The notes under the pieces are model-generated. The model was not told where the DNA came from. It saw only the letters and a list, made by a program, of their open reading frames with translations, and ran no database searches. From the NCBI GenBank assembly GCA_012932865.1, contig SAXG01000003.1, positions 1,426,001 through 1,490,000 of the forward strand: DNA of 64,000 nt, in the 5' to 3' direction. This DNA is from Amylostereum areolatum. Its lineage: Eukaryota; Basidiomycota; Agaricomycetes; Russulales; Stereaceae. The number at the start of each line of letters is the position of its first letter. Position 1 is the stretch's first letter. This document shows positions 1 to 11,629 of the stretch, in pieces. A program made the position numbers and the translations under genes.

Positions 1-1433
1 TTGACGACTATGACCTCCACAAGACCATAGAGCAGCTTTCCCGACAGGAGATACACACTATTGGGTAAGTAGTGATTGTGGAAGAGTTGGGTGAAGACGT
101 GAAGCAGATGAATCAGCTGTCGAGACGTAAGCTCGTTCTTGATATGATGGACCATGTCTGCAACTGCAGCAAAGGCATTCGCTCTGTTCGATTTAGGTGA
201 GGGAAGATGATAAGATGAGGAACATTGATGCAAACCTCATAGACTCTCTGCTGGCAACCCCTGCGCCAAGCAGCACGTTCTCGTCGAAGAGCTTGTCGAG
301 ATAGGGCAGGAGCGAACGACGATATTGCGTGCCCATCAAATGCCGAAAAACGACCATCAACTCCTAACGACGGGGTCAAGACGCGTACTGGAATAGGACG
401 AATGTTATACATACTCGTCTAGGAGTTAGTCCATTCACGGGGATGTCTTGAAGGATACGCAGTAGCACGAGCATGAGCGTGTCCCCGTGCGTCTCATACT
501 GCTCTCCTGTGTTACGGATGATCCAAGTCAAACAGGAGACCATCTGTGCAATATACGTCGGCAAGCAAGACAAAGGTAAGAGAGTTGTGACGCCCACCTT
601 GACCTGGGCCGTGATATAGTCGTTATAAGCCTGGAAATTGCGAATGGTCGAAGACATCCCGAACCAGATACCACCCATAGCTTCGATGTCTTCTCGCGCC
701 TTTTTCTGAGCGGGGGATTCGACAGAGAGGATGTCGAAAAAGAGGGGGATGAGGGTCTGTATTGATGGGGAAAGGGAGTGGCGCTGCATTTGGTAAAATG
801 TGACAACGACCATGGTCATCTCTGAAAGGACTTTGAAGCTTCGCATACTGTGGGGTACCTGACTGGAGTCTAATGCAGGCGATTCCTCGGAGAGAACGTC
901 TGAGACCATGGTCTTAATGTTGTGATACATGGCTTGGAAGATGGAGAGAATTTCCACAGATAGTTCTTCCGCATTGGAACGAACTATGCGCAGGAGGTCG
1001 AGGATGGTTTTGCATGCCGTGACGCCGTTCTCCTCGTTGTCGTGACGCAGGATATGGATCATGCCTTGAACGAGGGCTTGGTGCTGAGGCCTACTCCCAT
1101 CGGATAGGGATACGCGATGAATTACTTCCACAAGGACGCGACGAAACTGGTATTCGAGTGCATCCTTGTGAAATGCAGCGTCGGTGGAACGAAGTAGCTC
1201 GAGAACGACTGGGATCATGTGGGGAAAGACGCGACCAGCCTCCGAATCTCGGACGGTGTCTATGAGCTCTCTAAGCTCGCATGCGACGGCGTGGCGCGTC
1301 CTTAAATCTGGAGAAAGGATAAACGAGACTGTACAGGACGTGTGGCGATGGTCCTACCAGATGCTGGATCTGCTACGCGTGCGGCGCACATTTCGATATC
1401 TGCAGCCGTTCCAAGTTGTGGTACATTATCCAT
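1..1433 (-). CDS. TRA1: Tra1/TRRAP, 5' part, runs off left edge
   Basis: N-terminal part of the giant PI3K-like scaffold that binds activators for the SAGA and NuA4 histone acetyltransferase complexes in the nucleus. The start ATG at 1433 opens a short exon, which joins after a roughly 48-base intron to an exon reading towards position 400. That exon contains the HEAT-repeat stretch with 'VEVIHRVS', 'HDNEENGV' and 'ILDLLRI', a pattern typical of the Tra1 N-terminus. A further exon holds 'LLGAGVASRESMR' followed by 'MVHHIKNEL'-like residues, also Tra1-like. The C-terminal remainder, normally over 3000 residues including the pseudokinase, lies beyond base 1. What is seen is the reading frame and short matching motifs; the function is known from the family. 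Confidence 0.85.
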
Positions 1434-1722
1434 GGTGAATATTGTCCGCCTTACGGGGAGAACGAGGTGGGAGGAGTGGTGGATGAGAGCACTATGCAGT
1501 TACTAGAGCCTACTTACTAGGGGCGGGGTAGGTGCGCGTCGCGTTATTACCTATTCAGGCAATTTGAGGAAGCGCCGAAATCCACGTGATTTTGGTTCGG
1601 CGACCGCCGATTGAATCTTGAGAGCTTGAGATCTTGAGATCTTTAGAGGAGTGTCCAAGGAGCGTCGATGCTGCATGACGTCAATGTCAACACACTCGCG
1701 AGTCGAAGCTCATCCTGCTCCC

Positions 1723-4206
1723 ATGATCCTCCCAGTCATCGTAACCGCAGCTCTCCTAAGTATCTGAAACCTATAGCTGTTCTGCGAGCCTTCATGCTCA
1801 TGACTACATCCACGGCAATATATGTAACAGGCCAGATTTCGGCGCATCAACTATGCGGTGTCCACATCGAATACGCAGCCTGATGCCACGGAATTAGGGA
1901 TACTGGGGCTCCAGGCACATCGAGATGCTACAAGTACTGCCCGAGCCAACGTCGTTCTCTGTCTAGATCCACTGTCTCCCGTCGATGTCCCGTTGACGTC
2001 CCCTGGTTCCCTCTTCTCCTCTCGTTTGAGCTGGCCTCTTTTCTTCTTCCTTTTATTGGCTGTGCCAATTTTTTTCACCCTTCTCGAGACCGGTTCTCCA
2101 AATGTTTTCTCTTACGACTTCCACGCTTATATCACGACAGGACAGCGAGGATGCGGTGGCGTATTTTCGAGCACACCCTGACTAGTACGTCCTTCTCATC
2201 TGCTCGGAATGCCTATCCTAACAGCCAGCATCGACCAGTCGTCAAGTCGCAGCCTTCATCCTTGGATGGGTCTTCCTGAGTAGCCTCCGACATATCTGGC
2301 GCTCACCATTTCTCAGCGAGCTTACTGCAACACTGTTTGAGGCTGTCTACGCGCTTGTTCGTGGTCAGAAATCCCCCGAAGCCGACCGCGAGAAAAGTTC
2401 CAGCTTTTACAGTCGTAGTACAAGTCAGACCGGCAAGCTGCATCGGATCGAACACAACACGCTTGCGTTTCTGCTATGCCTTTGCTTTCTTCTGGCGAGC
2501 CTGACCCAGTTCTTGTCCCTTCTCTACTTTGATCCGTCAAAAGGGGCAGTATGTGGTGCGTCACACCGTCCTCTGCATGCGTATGAACTAACGAATGTCC
2601 CTATCGACTAGCATTTGTACTTGGGGTTGGCCTTATCACAGATCAACTGGGACGCGTATTCGGTCTAGCCGCGTCGAGCGTGGAACTGCGTCGCTGCGGT
2701 GCGCGTGTCTGGGAGGCGTGGCTCATAGCGGCGTTTTTGATAGCCAGTCTGGGCCTCATCGCTACGACGGTGGGTATAGCTTTGGGCGAAGTGAGGTACA
2801 CATTGAGCCATGCCAATTGTCAATTCTTGCTCATGTCGTAATGGGATACTTGTAGAGGAGTGCCCAATCTGGAAGTGGGGATATGTGTGCAACGACAGTG
2901 CGTTCATCTTTGCTTTGTTCTACCAGTTGCTTAGTGCCGCGCTATCACGCTAGCTTCTTCCCGACCTCTATCGCTGCTTCTGGGATCGACCTCATCCTGG
3001 AGATGTATTCGCTCTTGCGGATGGTTTCCTTGGTCGAGCCCTCCCTTAGATTCCTGGTTCTCCAAGACATTCGAATACGGAGAGCCGCAAGCCTTATCCT
3101 AATGGATCTCATAATTCTCGTGCCCCGTGCCATCTCCACGAATGTCCTAGGAGATTTCCTTCCGTTCTGTTTTGGCGCAGTCGTCGTCCTTTGTGAGCGA
3201 ATCCATTTCTGTGTGCGCTATCCCTCTTACCTGTTTCTTAGCGGCGTTTGGCAGCAAAACGATACCGATGACGACATCAAGGCGAGTGCCAGAGACTCCG
3301 GCTTTCCTGGACACTCGCCCGATGTCATTTGTGACCGGGCGAGGCTCGCCCGTAATGCCCAGCGTGGCGCCCGGCCCAAGGAGCGTGCAGCTGTCTTCGG
3401 ATGCACAGTCCGGTGAATTCGTTATTGGACCTCAGAATAGCGAACAGGGTAGCTGGGTCTCTGTTCATGCTCCTAGTCAGCGTGATGGGAGTATAGCGGG
3501 TGCCGTCATACAAACCGCCGTCCGTCGACCTGTTCCTCCGCACGTACCCGTAGACGATGCCACGAGTTTGGGCCTCGCGCCTGCCGTGATCAGCCCGTCC
3601 GAAATTCCAGAAGAGCTACAAGCATACAATGGAAAGATCATCCCATCGCAGACTCGCTTCGCTGCAGTTTGGGAGGTTGATTTACCACTGGGTCTTGCGC
3701 CCCCGCCTCGAAGCGGCCGCCCCCCTCTCTCAGTGGAAACCCCGCCAGTCAGCCGGCGGCGCCTGTCCCCAAGAGCATCCAGGGAAGAGTACATCACCAG
3801 GAGCCCAGGATCCACCATTTTTGGTTCTGATATCGTGCGCAATTTATCACAGAGGAAGGATCGGCTGGGGGTGTCGTCCGCAGCGGACATGCCGCCATCG
3901 CGTCGCGGTTCCGTTTTCCCTTCCCCTGTATCCCAACGTCCCTCATGGATATCTGCTCACGTTGCACCCGACAATAACCTTCCTGTGGTACACGAAGCGG
4001 ATGCCTCGTCCTTGGCCCTCACCTTCGGACGGAACAGAGCGTCGTTCAAATTTCCGGAGGAATCTCCGACTTCCTTCTATCCCTCAGAACCCCACCCTTC
4101 ACTTCCCCCACTTCCTACGCCATGGATGAGCAGACCCTTCCGACCGGTGCTCAGAGGCCCTCGTCCCCTACCAGCTGTCTCACCACTACCACCTCTTACC
4201 CTATGA
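1723..4206 (+). CDS. Multi-pass membrane protein of unknown function
   Basis: I do not recognise a named family. Several exons give strongly hydrophobic segments: near 2040-2080 (LSWPLFFFLLLAV), 2490-2540 (TLAFLLCLCFLLASL), 2600-2790 and 2960-3200. They are followed by a long, Pro/Ser/Arg-rich, probably cytosolic tail (3260-4206). Clear introns lie at about 2180-2230, 2560-2610 and 2787-2855. In two places, near 2060-2140 and 2900-2955, the hydrophobic reading frame jumps by one base and no normal-length intron fits well. One is bridgeable only by a 37-base intron, so the model may be wrong there or the gene may be damaged. The start is uncertain: ATG 1723 with an intron to 1830 keeps the frame open. 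The layout suggests a receptor-like or channel-like protein, which is inference only. Confidence 0.5.
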
Positions 4207-4659
4207 TCTACTGAACACGGTGATTCTTTCTGCTCGATATGGCAGGATTAAAGATCATTTCCTGGTGACCGGTGACTCATGCCATCTGGCGTCCTTGGTG
4301 ACGGGCGGTTTGCGCGGCGCATCGAGAACTTGGTACTTAAGTTGCCCACCGGTATAGCTCTGAAAGGCCCCGTAGTCCCACTGAGGGTAGCGGTCCTGCT
4401 CAGTTATGAACAATATACACTTACACCCGTTTTAGCACTGGTTTGCAAGATATATGTGTGTGTGTTGATGTCACCCCCTTTTTGCTGCCAAATATGTCCA
4501 GGTAAACGGGGCATAACATATTGTATAGCTTCTCAGAGAGTCTAGAGACCTTAGAGCTGTGTTGAAAGATGGCCATTATTTGTTCCTGTTATCCGAACGT
4601 CATCCATATCACCCAGAGGTTCATCTAGTATCAGCTTCTCACCACTCTCACCATCGTCC
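4207..4659. other. Intergenic, no gene seen
   Basis: This stretch lies between the membrane protein and the verprolin gene, both on the plus strand. It should hold the terminator of the first and the promoter of the second. Only one short open frame is present and it has no recognisable composition. The TATCACCCAG/CTCACC stretch just upstream of 4660 is pyrimidine-rich, as is usual before basidiomycete start codons. Confidence 0.5.
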
Positions 4660-6077
4660 ATGGCTTCCAGCGAACTATTGAAGCAGATCCAATCCGGAAA
4701 GAAGTTGAAGAAAGCGGAGACGAGTGATCGCAGCGCTCCTCTCGTAGACACTCCCAAAGGAGGGGGCGGCGCGGGCAGAGCGGGAGGGGCCGGTGGTGGT
4801 GGTGCCCCACCTCTGGGAGGTGGAGGAGGGGGCGGCGGAGGCCCTCAGCTGGGAGGGCTGTTTGCTGGTGGGATACCGAAGCTTAAGCCAGCTGGCAGCG
4901 CTTCGTTGGGTCTGTGCTTTTCTCTTCTGTTGTCGGCCAACGATTAACGAGAAAAACAGGCAAGCCTCCATCGCTAGGCAGACCTCCGACGATACCTAGA
5001 CGCGATGTATCGTCGCCTAATCCTCCCCCTCCCGTGGCCCACGCTCCACCCGCTCCTCCTCCCGGCCGCCCAACGCCTCCGAGACCTGTCGCGCCTGCAC
5101 TCCACAGGCCGAGCGCACCTGCGCCCCCGCCCCCTTCCGCGCCGAGTTTACCTGCTCGCACAGCTCCCCCAGCACCACCTTCAGCTGCGCCACCTCCCCC
5201 TCGCCGTCCTCCTGCTCCTCCGCCAGCTATAACGTCTTCTCCTGCTCGGGCTGTTCCCGCCATACCCCCTCGAAAACCGTCGCCGCCAGTCAGACCGAGC
5301 TCTGCGGCTCCCGCTATGCCACCTCGAGCGGTTCCCACCATCCCTCCTCGTGTGAGTATGCATCCCCCCGCACCCCCCGCTCGTAAGCCGCCAGGAGCCC
5401 CCACTTTACCAGGCCGTATTCCACCCCCGCCCCCCGCACGGCCAGTGTCATCTGCGCCTGCTGTGCCCGCACGAGCGGTGCCTGCACCCCCACCCCGCAA
5501 ACCTGGTGTTGCTGGTCACACTTCCAGTTTATCTACATCATCGTCAACGCTTGCGCCTCCCCCGCCTGTCCGGCAGCGTGCCATTTCGGAAACCCGTGCT
5601 CCACCAGAAAGTCAGCCTCCTGCCCCTTCAGCTCCACGTGAACCCCCGCGGCGACCGTTCGCGCCTCCGCCTCCGCCGCCAGGTCCTTCCCCAGCTGTGA
5701 GATCGCGTACTATATCTTCTAATGGCGGTGCCCCTCCTGCTGCTCCCCCGCAGCCCCCGCCGGCACCACCCGCACCTGCTCGTCAATCATCTCCGGCACC
5801 ACCTCCTTCGAGGCGACCGCCTTCTGCATTCGCTCCGCCACCTGTCGTGAACGGTGGTGCTACATCGCATACAACCAACAGGAAAAGTAGGCTTCGTTCC
5901 GTGTATCTCTCCCAAATGAAGACCTAACCACCCTCTCCAGTTCCCTCGCCTCCGCCAAACGCTGGATCACATATTTTCCCGACAGGATTTCCTCCACCAC
6001 GGCCGTTTCAGCCTCGTACGAGGCAGTATGTAGGTGGCCGACAGCGTGGCAGTGATTTCGACCTGCGCCAGCTGTGA
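4660..6077 (+). CDS. VRP1: Verprolin / WIP-like actin regulator
   Basis: Three exons (4660-4909, 4960-5886, 5941-6077) encode about 437 residues. The N-terminus carries a WH2-type G-actin-binding helix (LLKQIQSGKKLKK, residues about 5-17) followed by a glycine-rich linker. The middle is a long polyproline region with repeated PPPP/APPLP blocks able to bind profilin and SH3 domains. The last exon has a short Phe-containing tail (FPPPRPF, then GSDFDLRQL), as expected for the WASP-binding end of verprolin/WIP. The family recruits and stabilises WASP at endocytic actin patches. Splice sites keep the frame exactly, and the 50-base intron is typical of this genome. The low-complexity middle makes orthology less certain than function. 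Confidence 0.8.
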
Positions 6078-6489
6078 TGCAGAATCTGCGCATGTACGTG
6101 GCCCTAGACCGCAAACTACGTGGTCCGGAGGATTCGAAGGCAACTATCTTGCTTCTCGAACGTGCGGAGGGCTTGAAAGGATAATTGTCGGTGAACGTAC
6201 GTTGCATGGGGATGTATCTTATGACAACGATCTAGTTACAAGAGCAGGACTGACAGTGGTGAGTTGCAATACTCATAATGAGCACGCACGCATCTTTCTT
6301 CGGGGATGAGAGAACGTTAACGGCGAGAATTTGTATGATGTGTACTACTGTGCTCGAAGCGAACTCCAACATATACCAGTGTATCATACAGTAACTGTAA
6401 TCCCTAAGCGCAGACTTGTATCAAACAGTTTGTCAGCGCCGGGTCAAAAGTCAACGTGTCACCGAAGGACTGACACTCATCACGCTCAA

Positions 6490-6496
6490 TATAAAG
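6490..6496 (+). promoter_or_regulatory. TATA-like box upstream of PDI
   Basis: TATAAAG lies about 70 bases before the PDI start codon and is followed by a CT-rich stretch (TCCCTTTTCGC, CTCTCCCGTCC), a common arrangement at strongly expressed fungal promoters. The rest of 6078-6564 holds no convincing gene. Confidence 0.4.
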
Positions 6497-6564
6497 CTCG
6501 AGAACACGTCCATCCCTTTTCGCAGTTCCTCTCTCCCGTCCGCCCTCCCGTCACCTCGCCCAGG

Positions 6565-8338
6565 ATGCGTTTCCAGTCGCTCCTCGCGTCTGCTTCTTCC
6601 CTCTTATTTGCCTCTCATGTTCTGGCCGACGGCGATGTCATTGATTTGACAGAGTCCAACTTTAAGTCGGTGGTCGACCCCGAACCTCTCATTCTCGTTG
6701 AGTTCTTTGCACCATGGTACGCATCTTCCCTCGCGTAGCGCGTGCATTCCCTTATCTGTAGTCTAGGTGTGGTCACTGCAAAGCTCTCGCTCCCCACTAC
6801 GAAGAGGCCGCGACCGCCCTCAAGGAGAAGGACATCAAGCTCGCCAAGGTCGACTGTGTTGACCAAGCCGACCTCTGCCAGTCCCACGGCGTACAGGGCT
6901 ATCCGTAAGTGCTCCTCGTTAACTCGCTTCCCCAAGGTGGGCTGACACAGTAGGCTGCGACAGGACTTTGAAGCTCTTCCGTAATGGCGAGCCCTCTGAG
7001 TACGGTGGCAACCGTAAGGCCGACGGTATCATCAGTTACATGATCAAGTGAGAGAACTCTTGCCAGCTCGCTCGTCCATCGTTTGTTTGATACCCTTTCA
7101 AGACAGTCTCTTCCCGCTGTTGCTGCGGTGACAGCAGAGACGCTCGATGAATTCAAGAAGGCGGACAAAATCGTCGCCATTGCTTACCTGTCATCTTCGA
7201 CTGATGCCCCCGCACCCCAGTTCAGCGCTACTGCCGAGAAGCATCGCGAGGATTATCTCTTCGGTCTGTCAACCGACGAAGATGCTATCGAGGCTGCTGG
7301 TGTCACTCCTCCTGCCATTGTCCTCTACCGCTCCTTCGACGAGCCCGTATCCTCCTACCCCTACCCTGTTCTGTCTGCAGACGTCGAGGAAATTGAGAAG
7401 TGGATCAAGGTACTTTCCATCCCGGTCATGGATGAGGTCTCTGCCGAGAACTACATGGTGTATGCGCAAAGTGGCAAGCCCCTTGCCTACCTTTTCGTCG
7501 ACCCAACCGATGAGGCCAAGGATGAGGCCATCAAAGCTGTTCGCCCAATTGCCGCAGCACACAAGGACGATATCAACTTTGTACACATCGATGCTATCAA
7601 GTTTGGCGACCATGCGAAAGCTCTCAACCTCGTTGAACCCAAGTGGCCAAGCTTCGTCATCCAGGACCTCGACAAACAGCTCAAGTATCCATTCAGCCAA
7701 GACGAGGTTGTCACATTCGATTCTATCAACACTTTTGTCAACCAATTCGTGGCTGGCGAACTCGAACCTCAGCTGAAGAGCCAGCCGATCCCCACGTCCC
7801 AGGATGAGCCGGTATATACACTCGTCGGCAAAGAATTCGATGAAGTCGTCTTCGACAACGGGAAGGACGTCTTTGTTGAGTTCTATGCAACCTGGTTAGT
7901 CAATTCCGTGTGATGTTATAGATAACGTCTCAACAGTCCCCCAGGTGTGGTCACTGCAAACGTCTCAAGCCCACTTGGGACAGCCTGGGCGAGAAGTACG
8001 CCGATGTTAAGGACAGGCTGATCATGTGCGTCCACATTTATATTTACAGTATTCTAGACACTGACACGACTACTCATAGTGCGAAGATGGATGCGCCTGA
8101 AAACGACCTCCCGCCTTCTGTTCCCTTCCGGGTCTCCGGCTTCCCCACTCTGAAGTTCAAGCCCGCGGGCTCTCACGAGTTCATTGATTATGAAGGTGAT
8201 CGCTCTTTGGAAAGCCTGATTGCCTTTGTCGAGGAGAATGCGAAGAACTCTCTAGAGCCCCGGCCTCCTGCGCAAAAGCCTCAAAATGAGACTGTACCGT
8301 CGCCTCCAAACGAACAACAGCATCACGACGAATTGTGA
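6565..8338 (+). CDS. PDI1: Protein disulfide isomerase, ER lumen
   Basis: Six exons (6565-6716, 6767-6904, 6964-7047, 7103-7894, 7945-8025, 8080-8338) give about 501 residues. A signal peptide ([21 protein letters not shown]) leads into thioredoxin domain a with active site CGHC at residues 52-55. Two redox-inactive b domains follow, then a second thioredoxin domain (a') with CGHC, and a tail ending in the ER-retrieval signal HDEL. The enzyme forms and rearranges disulfides in secretory proteins. Length and a-b-b'-a' order match classical PDI. In both active domains an intron interrupts the Trp codon directly before CGHC, at the same codon position. Both catalytic motifs are intact, so the protein should be active. 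Confidence 0.97.
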
Positions 8339-8723
8339 TTCTTGCCATCGCCGATACTTTACAGATTACTTATTTGTCCATTCGCGTCGGGAATGACATT
8401 TATACTTGCACGGAGAGCCAGACAGGAATGCTTTTGCCGTACGTATCGGATGCTCCCACCATGTCTTCAATGTCAACGATGAATGCACCTCGGATGTGGT
8501 ATATCCACTCCTCCGAGTCCGAAGAATGTGATGCGTCGTGAGTTACTTATGACCTTCAGGGAGAGTAGGAGGGTCGATCTGGTATTCCAGCACACACATG
8601 CATGGCATTAGACAAGGCATTCTCAACAGGGTGTAAATTTTCCGCTGTACTCAAATGGAGCCCAGATCGTGAAGAAAAGGGTGAAGGTAGGAATGACTCA
8701 GGAAGTAAGTGAGGATGGAAGCC
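8339..8723. other. Convergent 3' region between PDI and TCTP
   Basis: PDI (plus) and TCTP (minus) end facing each other. This space should carry both 3' UTRs and terminators. No gene is supported. Confidence 0.6.
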
Positions 8724-9511
8724 TTAGAGCTTGATCTCCTTGAGACCGTCCTTCCAGAACGTGAAATACGCTGAAAAATCACAGATGAGACATGGATGCA
8801 GCTGTGATGACAGAAGATACGCACGAGTGACACCGTCCTCGCGATAGTTAAGTAGAGCGACCATCCCATCCGGGTTCATGTTTTCGCCAGTGTACTGTTG
8901 AAAAACATTGATCGATAACGGATATAGAGGAACGAGCTCCGATGATACTCACGAACTCGTAGTCCTTGAAGTTGGCGACGATCTTCTTTGCGTACGCGGC
9001 AGCACCCTTCTCGAATGCCTCTACACGGTCAGGCTTAGTCTCGGCCAGCTTTGCTTTCACTGCTTTCATGTACCCCTATACATAATGAGGCAGGCAGGAG
9101 ATTGAGATAGGAGCAGCTTCGAGTCACTGGTGGAGGACAGACCTTAAGATACGTGAGGTAACTCTTTTTGTCGAATTGGGTAGCTTGAAGACGGAAAGAA
9201 TGCACGATGTTGTTGACCTGTGATGCGCCCTCTTCGAGGGCTTCTTCCTGCTCCTCCGCGGAAGGGTTGGCGCCTTCGTAGCGCTAGATCAGTGGGAGTT
9301 TCGAAGGGGAGCGAAACAACGTACCTATGTCAACGTCACCCTCTTTGACGACGATCATCTGACAATCAACCTCGAACACGGTGTCGTCGACGACCTTGCT
9401 GCGAAGAGACGGGTAAGAATCGGCTGTGAAAAGCTGAGGAGAATAGACTTACATGGGGAAGGCGTCGGAGAACATCTCGTCATCGACAAGGATATCGGAG
9501 TAGAGCAACAT
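8724..9511 (-). CDS. TMA19: Translationally controlled tumour protein (TCTP)
   Basis: At least five exons give a protein of about 168 residues, the usual TCTP length. It starts [20 protein letters not shown], and family marks follow in order: [24 protein letters not shown] residues after a split Gly codon, the helical hairpin [13 protein letters not shown], and the end [18 protein letters not shown]/Tma19 is an abundant cytosolic protein that associates with ribosomes and helps growth and stress response. The ATG at 9511 is the only in-frame start matching the conserved N-terminus. It is divergent from the Utp15 gene with about 231 bases between start codons, so the two ribosome-related genes may share control; that is inference. 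Confidence 0.95.
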
Positions 9512-9742
9512 TTTGAGAGAGAAGTTTAAGGATACACGGGAGAGAAAGGAGAGGATTATGTACAATGATGAGGACGAAGGAGGAGAGTAGAGGAGTACGA
9601 TGGGAAAGGAGATCAAAAAAATCTCGCACATTACCGTAGAGCACGTGCTCCATTTTGCCCTGCAGTGCGATTCACTGCGAGTCGAGCAACCTACCAGGTC
9701 GAAGGTCCTACCGCGATCTTCTTGCAGGGCGACAACTCCTCG

Positions 9743-11545
9743 ATGGACTACCAGCCAGTGGTCATACAAAAGCATGTGCGCCCAGCACCTCCGAAGCATA
9801 GCACGGAATCACGCCGGTGGAGACAGTTCAAACACCCCGTCTTCGTCAAAGAATTTGCGCCAGTAACCTCCGTCCAGTTCGCACCCTCCAAACCACACAG
9901 ATATGCCGTAACCGCTGCAACAAGAGTTCAGATTTATGCTCCTCGTACTCAGAAGGTCACCAAGACTATCTCAAGATTCAAGGACGTGGCTCGCAGTGGA
10001 TGTATTCGCGCAGACGGGAAGCTCCTGGTCGCGGGAGACGACAGCGGTTTGATCCAGGTCCGTGCCATCTTTTGAACAAGCTATTATATTTTCTAGAAAG
10101 ACATCCAGATATTTGACGTCAATTCGCGAGCTATCTTACGCACCCTCGATGCTCACAAGCAACCCGTTCATGTCTCTAAATTCTCTCAACTGGATCATAC
10201 GCAAGTCCTTTCTTGCTCGGACGATACGACCGTACGCCTGTGGGACGTTCCCTCCCAGTCTACTATAACCACCTTCACGGATCATGCCGACTACGTTCGC
10301 TCTGGCCAAGTCTCCACCTCGAATGCACATCTCATTCTTTCGGGATCGTATGATGGCAGCACTCGTCTTTTCGACTCGCGTACGGGAGAATGCGAAATGC
10401 TGATGAACCCCGCGTCTTCCACCAATGGGAATAGTGTCACACCTGTCGAGCAAGTACTCATGTACCCATCGGGGACTATTGCGCTATCTGCGGCAGGCTC
10501 GATCTTGCGAGTATGGGACCTGGTCGCTGGCGGGCGTTGCATTAGGGCCCTGTCGAATCATCAAAAAACCGTCACTTCACTTGCCTTTAACTCGAACGCC
10601 TCCAGACTACTGACGGGAGGCCTGGACCATATGGTCAAGGTTTACGATGTGAGCAATTACAACGTCGTGCATACAATGAGGTATCCTGCACCTATACTCT
10701 GTCTTGCTGTATCAGTGAGTGTCGCGTGGAACATGGTCCTCCCCTGGCTCATATATCTTGCATAGCCCGATGAAACCCACATAGCTGCTGGAATGTCTGA
10801 CGGCACGTTGTCCGTACGTCGCCGTCAACCTAAAGCTTCGGAGGGATTATCAAGCAACACCCCTTTCTCAGCAACGGCCCTACAAACGGGGTCGCATCAA
10901 TCATTCTTTGGAGGCACTTCGTTGGATAACATTGGCGAGATGCGCATTCGCGAAAAAACAAAAACAAAACCCATCGGCTTTCCAGACGAGTTCAAGATCG
11001 AGACCAAGCGTAAGAAGAGGCTGAAGGAGTACGATAGAATGCTAAAGGGCTTTAAATACTCCGCTGCACTGGATTCTGTCCTACGGAAAGTAAGAGTATT
11101 ACGGGTTCTCCCTCACTGGTCTCCACTGACCTGCGTTTGTCATTGTAGCAGGTACCACCTGCAGCAACTTTCGCCTTGATTCAAGAACTCATTCACCGCG
11201 ATGGTCTTCGTACGGCTCTCGCTGGACGAGATGATGTTCTCCTGGAGCCGATACTGCGCCTGCTTCTCAAACATGTCGCCGACCCACGATTCGGCGAAAT
11301 GGTTTGCGATGTGGCCGGAGTCGTACTTGGTACGTCGTCCTTTGTTTGAATCAGAAGCATTAGCCTCATTACACATACTAGAAATGTACACCCCCGTGCT
11401 TGGCCAATCGCCCATTATCGACTCTCTTTTCGTACGCTTGCGCAAGAAGGTGGATGCTGAACTCAGATTCCAGAAAGACCTCGTCAAGGCAAGGGGGGCT
11501 TTGGACATGATCTTCGCCTCCTCTGCACTAGCTCAGGCATTATGA
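9743..11545 (+). CDS. UTP15: U3 snoRNP protein Utp15 (t-UTP/UTP-A)
   Basis: A WD40 beta-propeller in the N-terminal two thirds is followed by the Utp15 C-terminal domain. The protein begins MDYQPVVIQKHV, and WD repeats follow, e.g. FKDVARSGCIRADGKLLVAG, LSCSDDTTVRLWD, ILSGSYDGSTRLFD and LTGGLDHMVKVYD. After a further exon comes the C-terminal part with KKRLKEYDRMLKGFKY, SALDSVL-like residues and a conserved helical end. Utp15 belongs to the UTP-A subcomplex, which binds nascent pre-rRNA and starts assembly of the small-subunit processome in the nucleolus. A longer in-frame upstream reading exists but lacks an ATG matching family starts, so 9743 was chosen. Introns fall at about 10059-10111, 10714-10764, 11090-11148 and 11331-11380. 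Confidence 0.93.
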
Positions 11546-11629
11546 AAGTGTAACTGGGACATCGGAAAAGTACGGGATCTTCGCGCTACATATTTGTTTA
11601 ATATGTAATCTACACATCCTCTCCTATTG

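Noticed and set aside
4883..5500. Long minus-strand frame rich in Gly/Ala opposite the verprolin gene
   Set aside because: It is the antisense of a polyproline region; the plus-strand frame has a WH2 motif and correct splicing.
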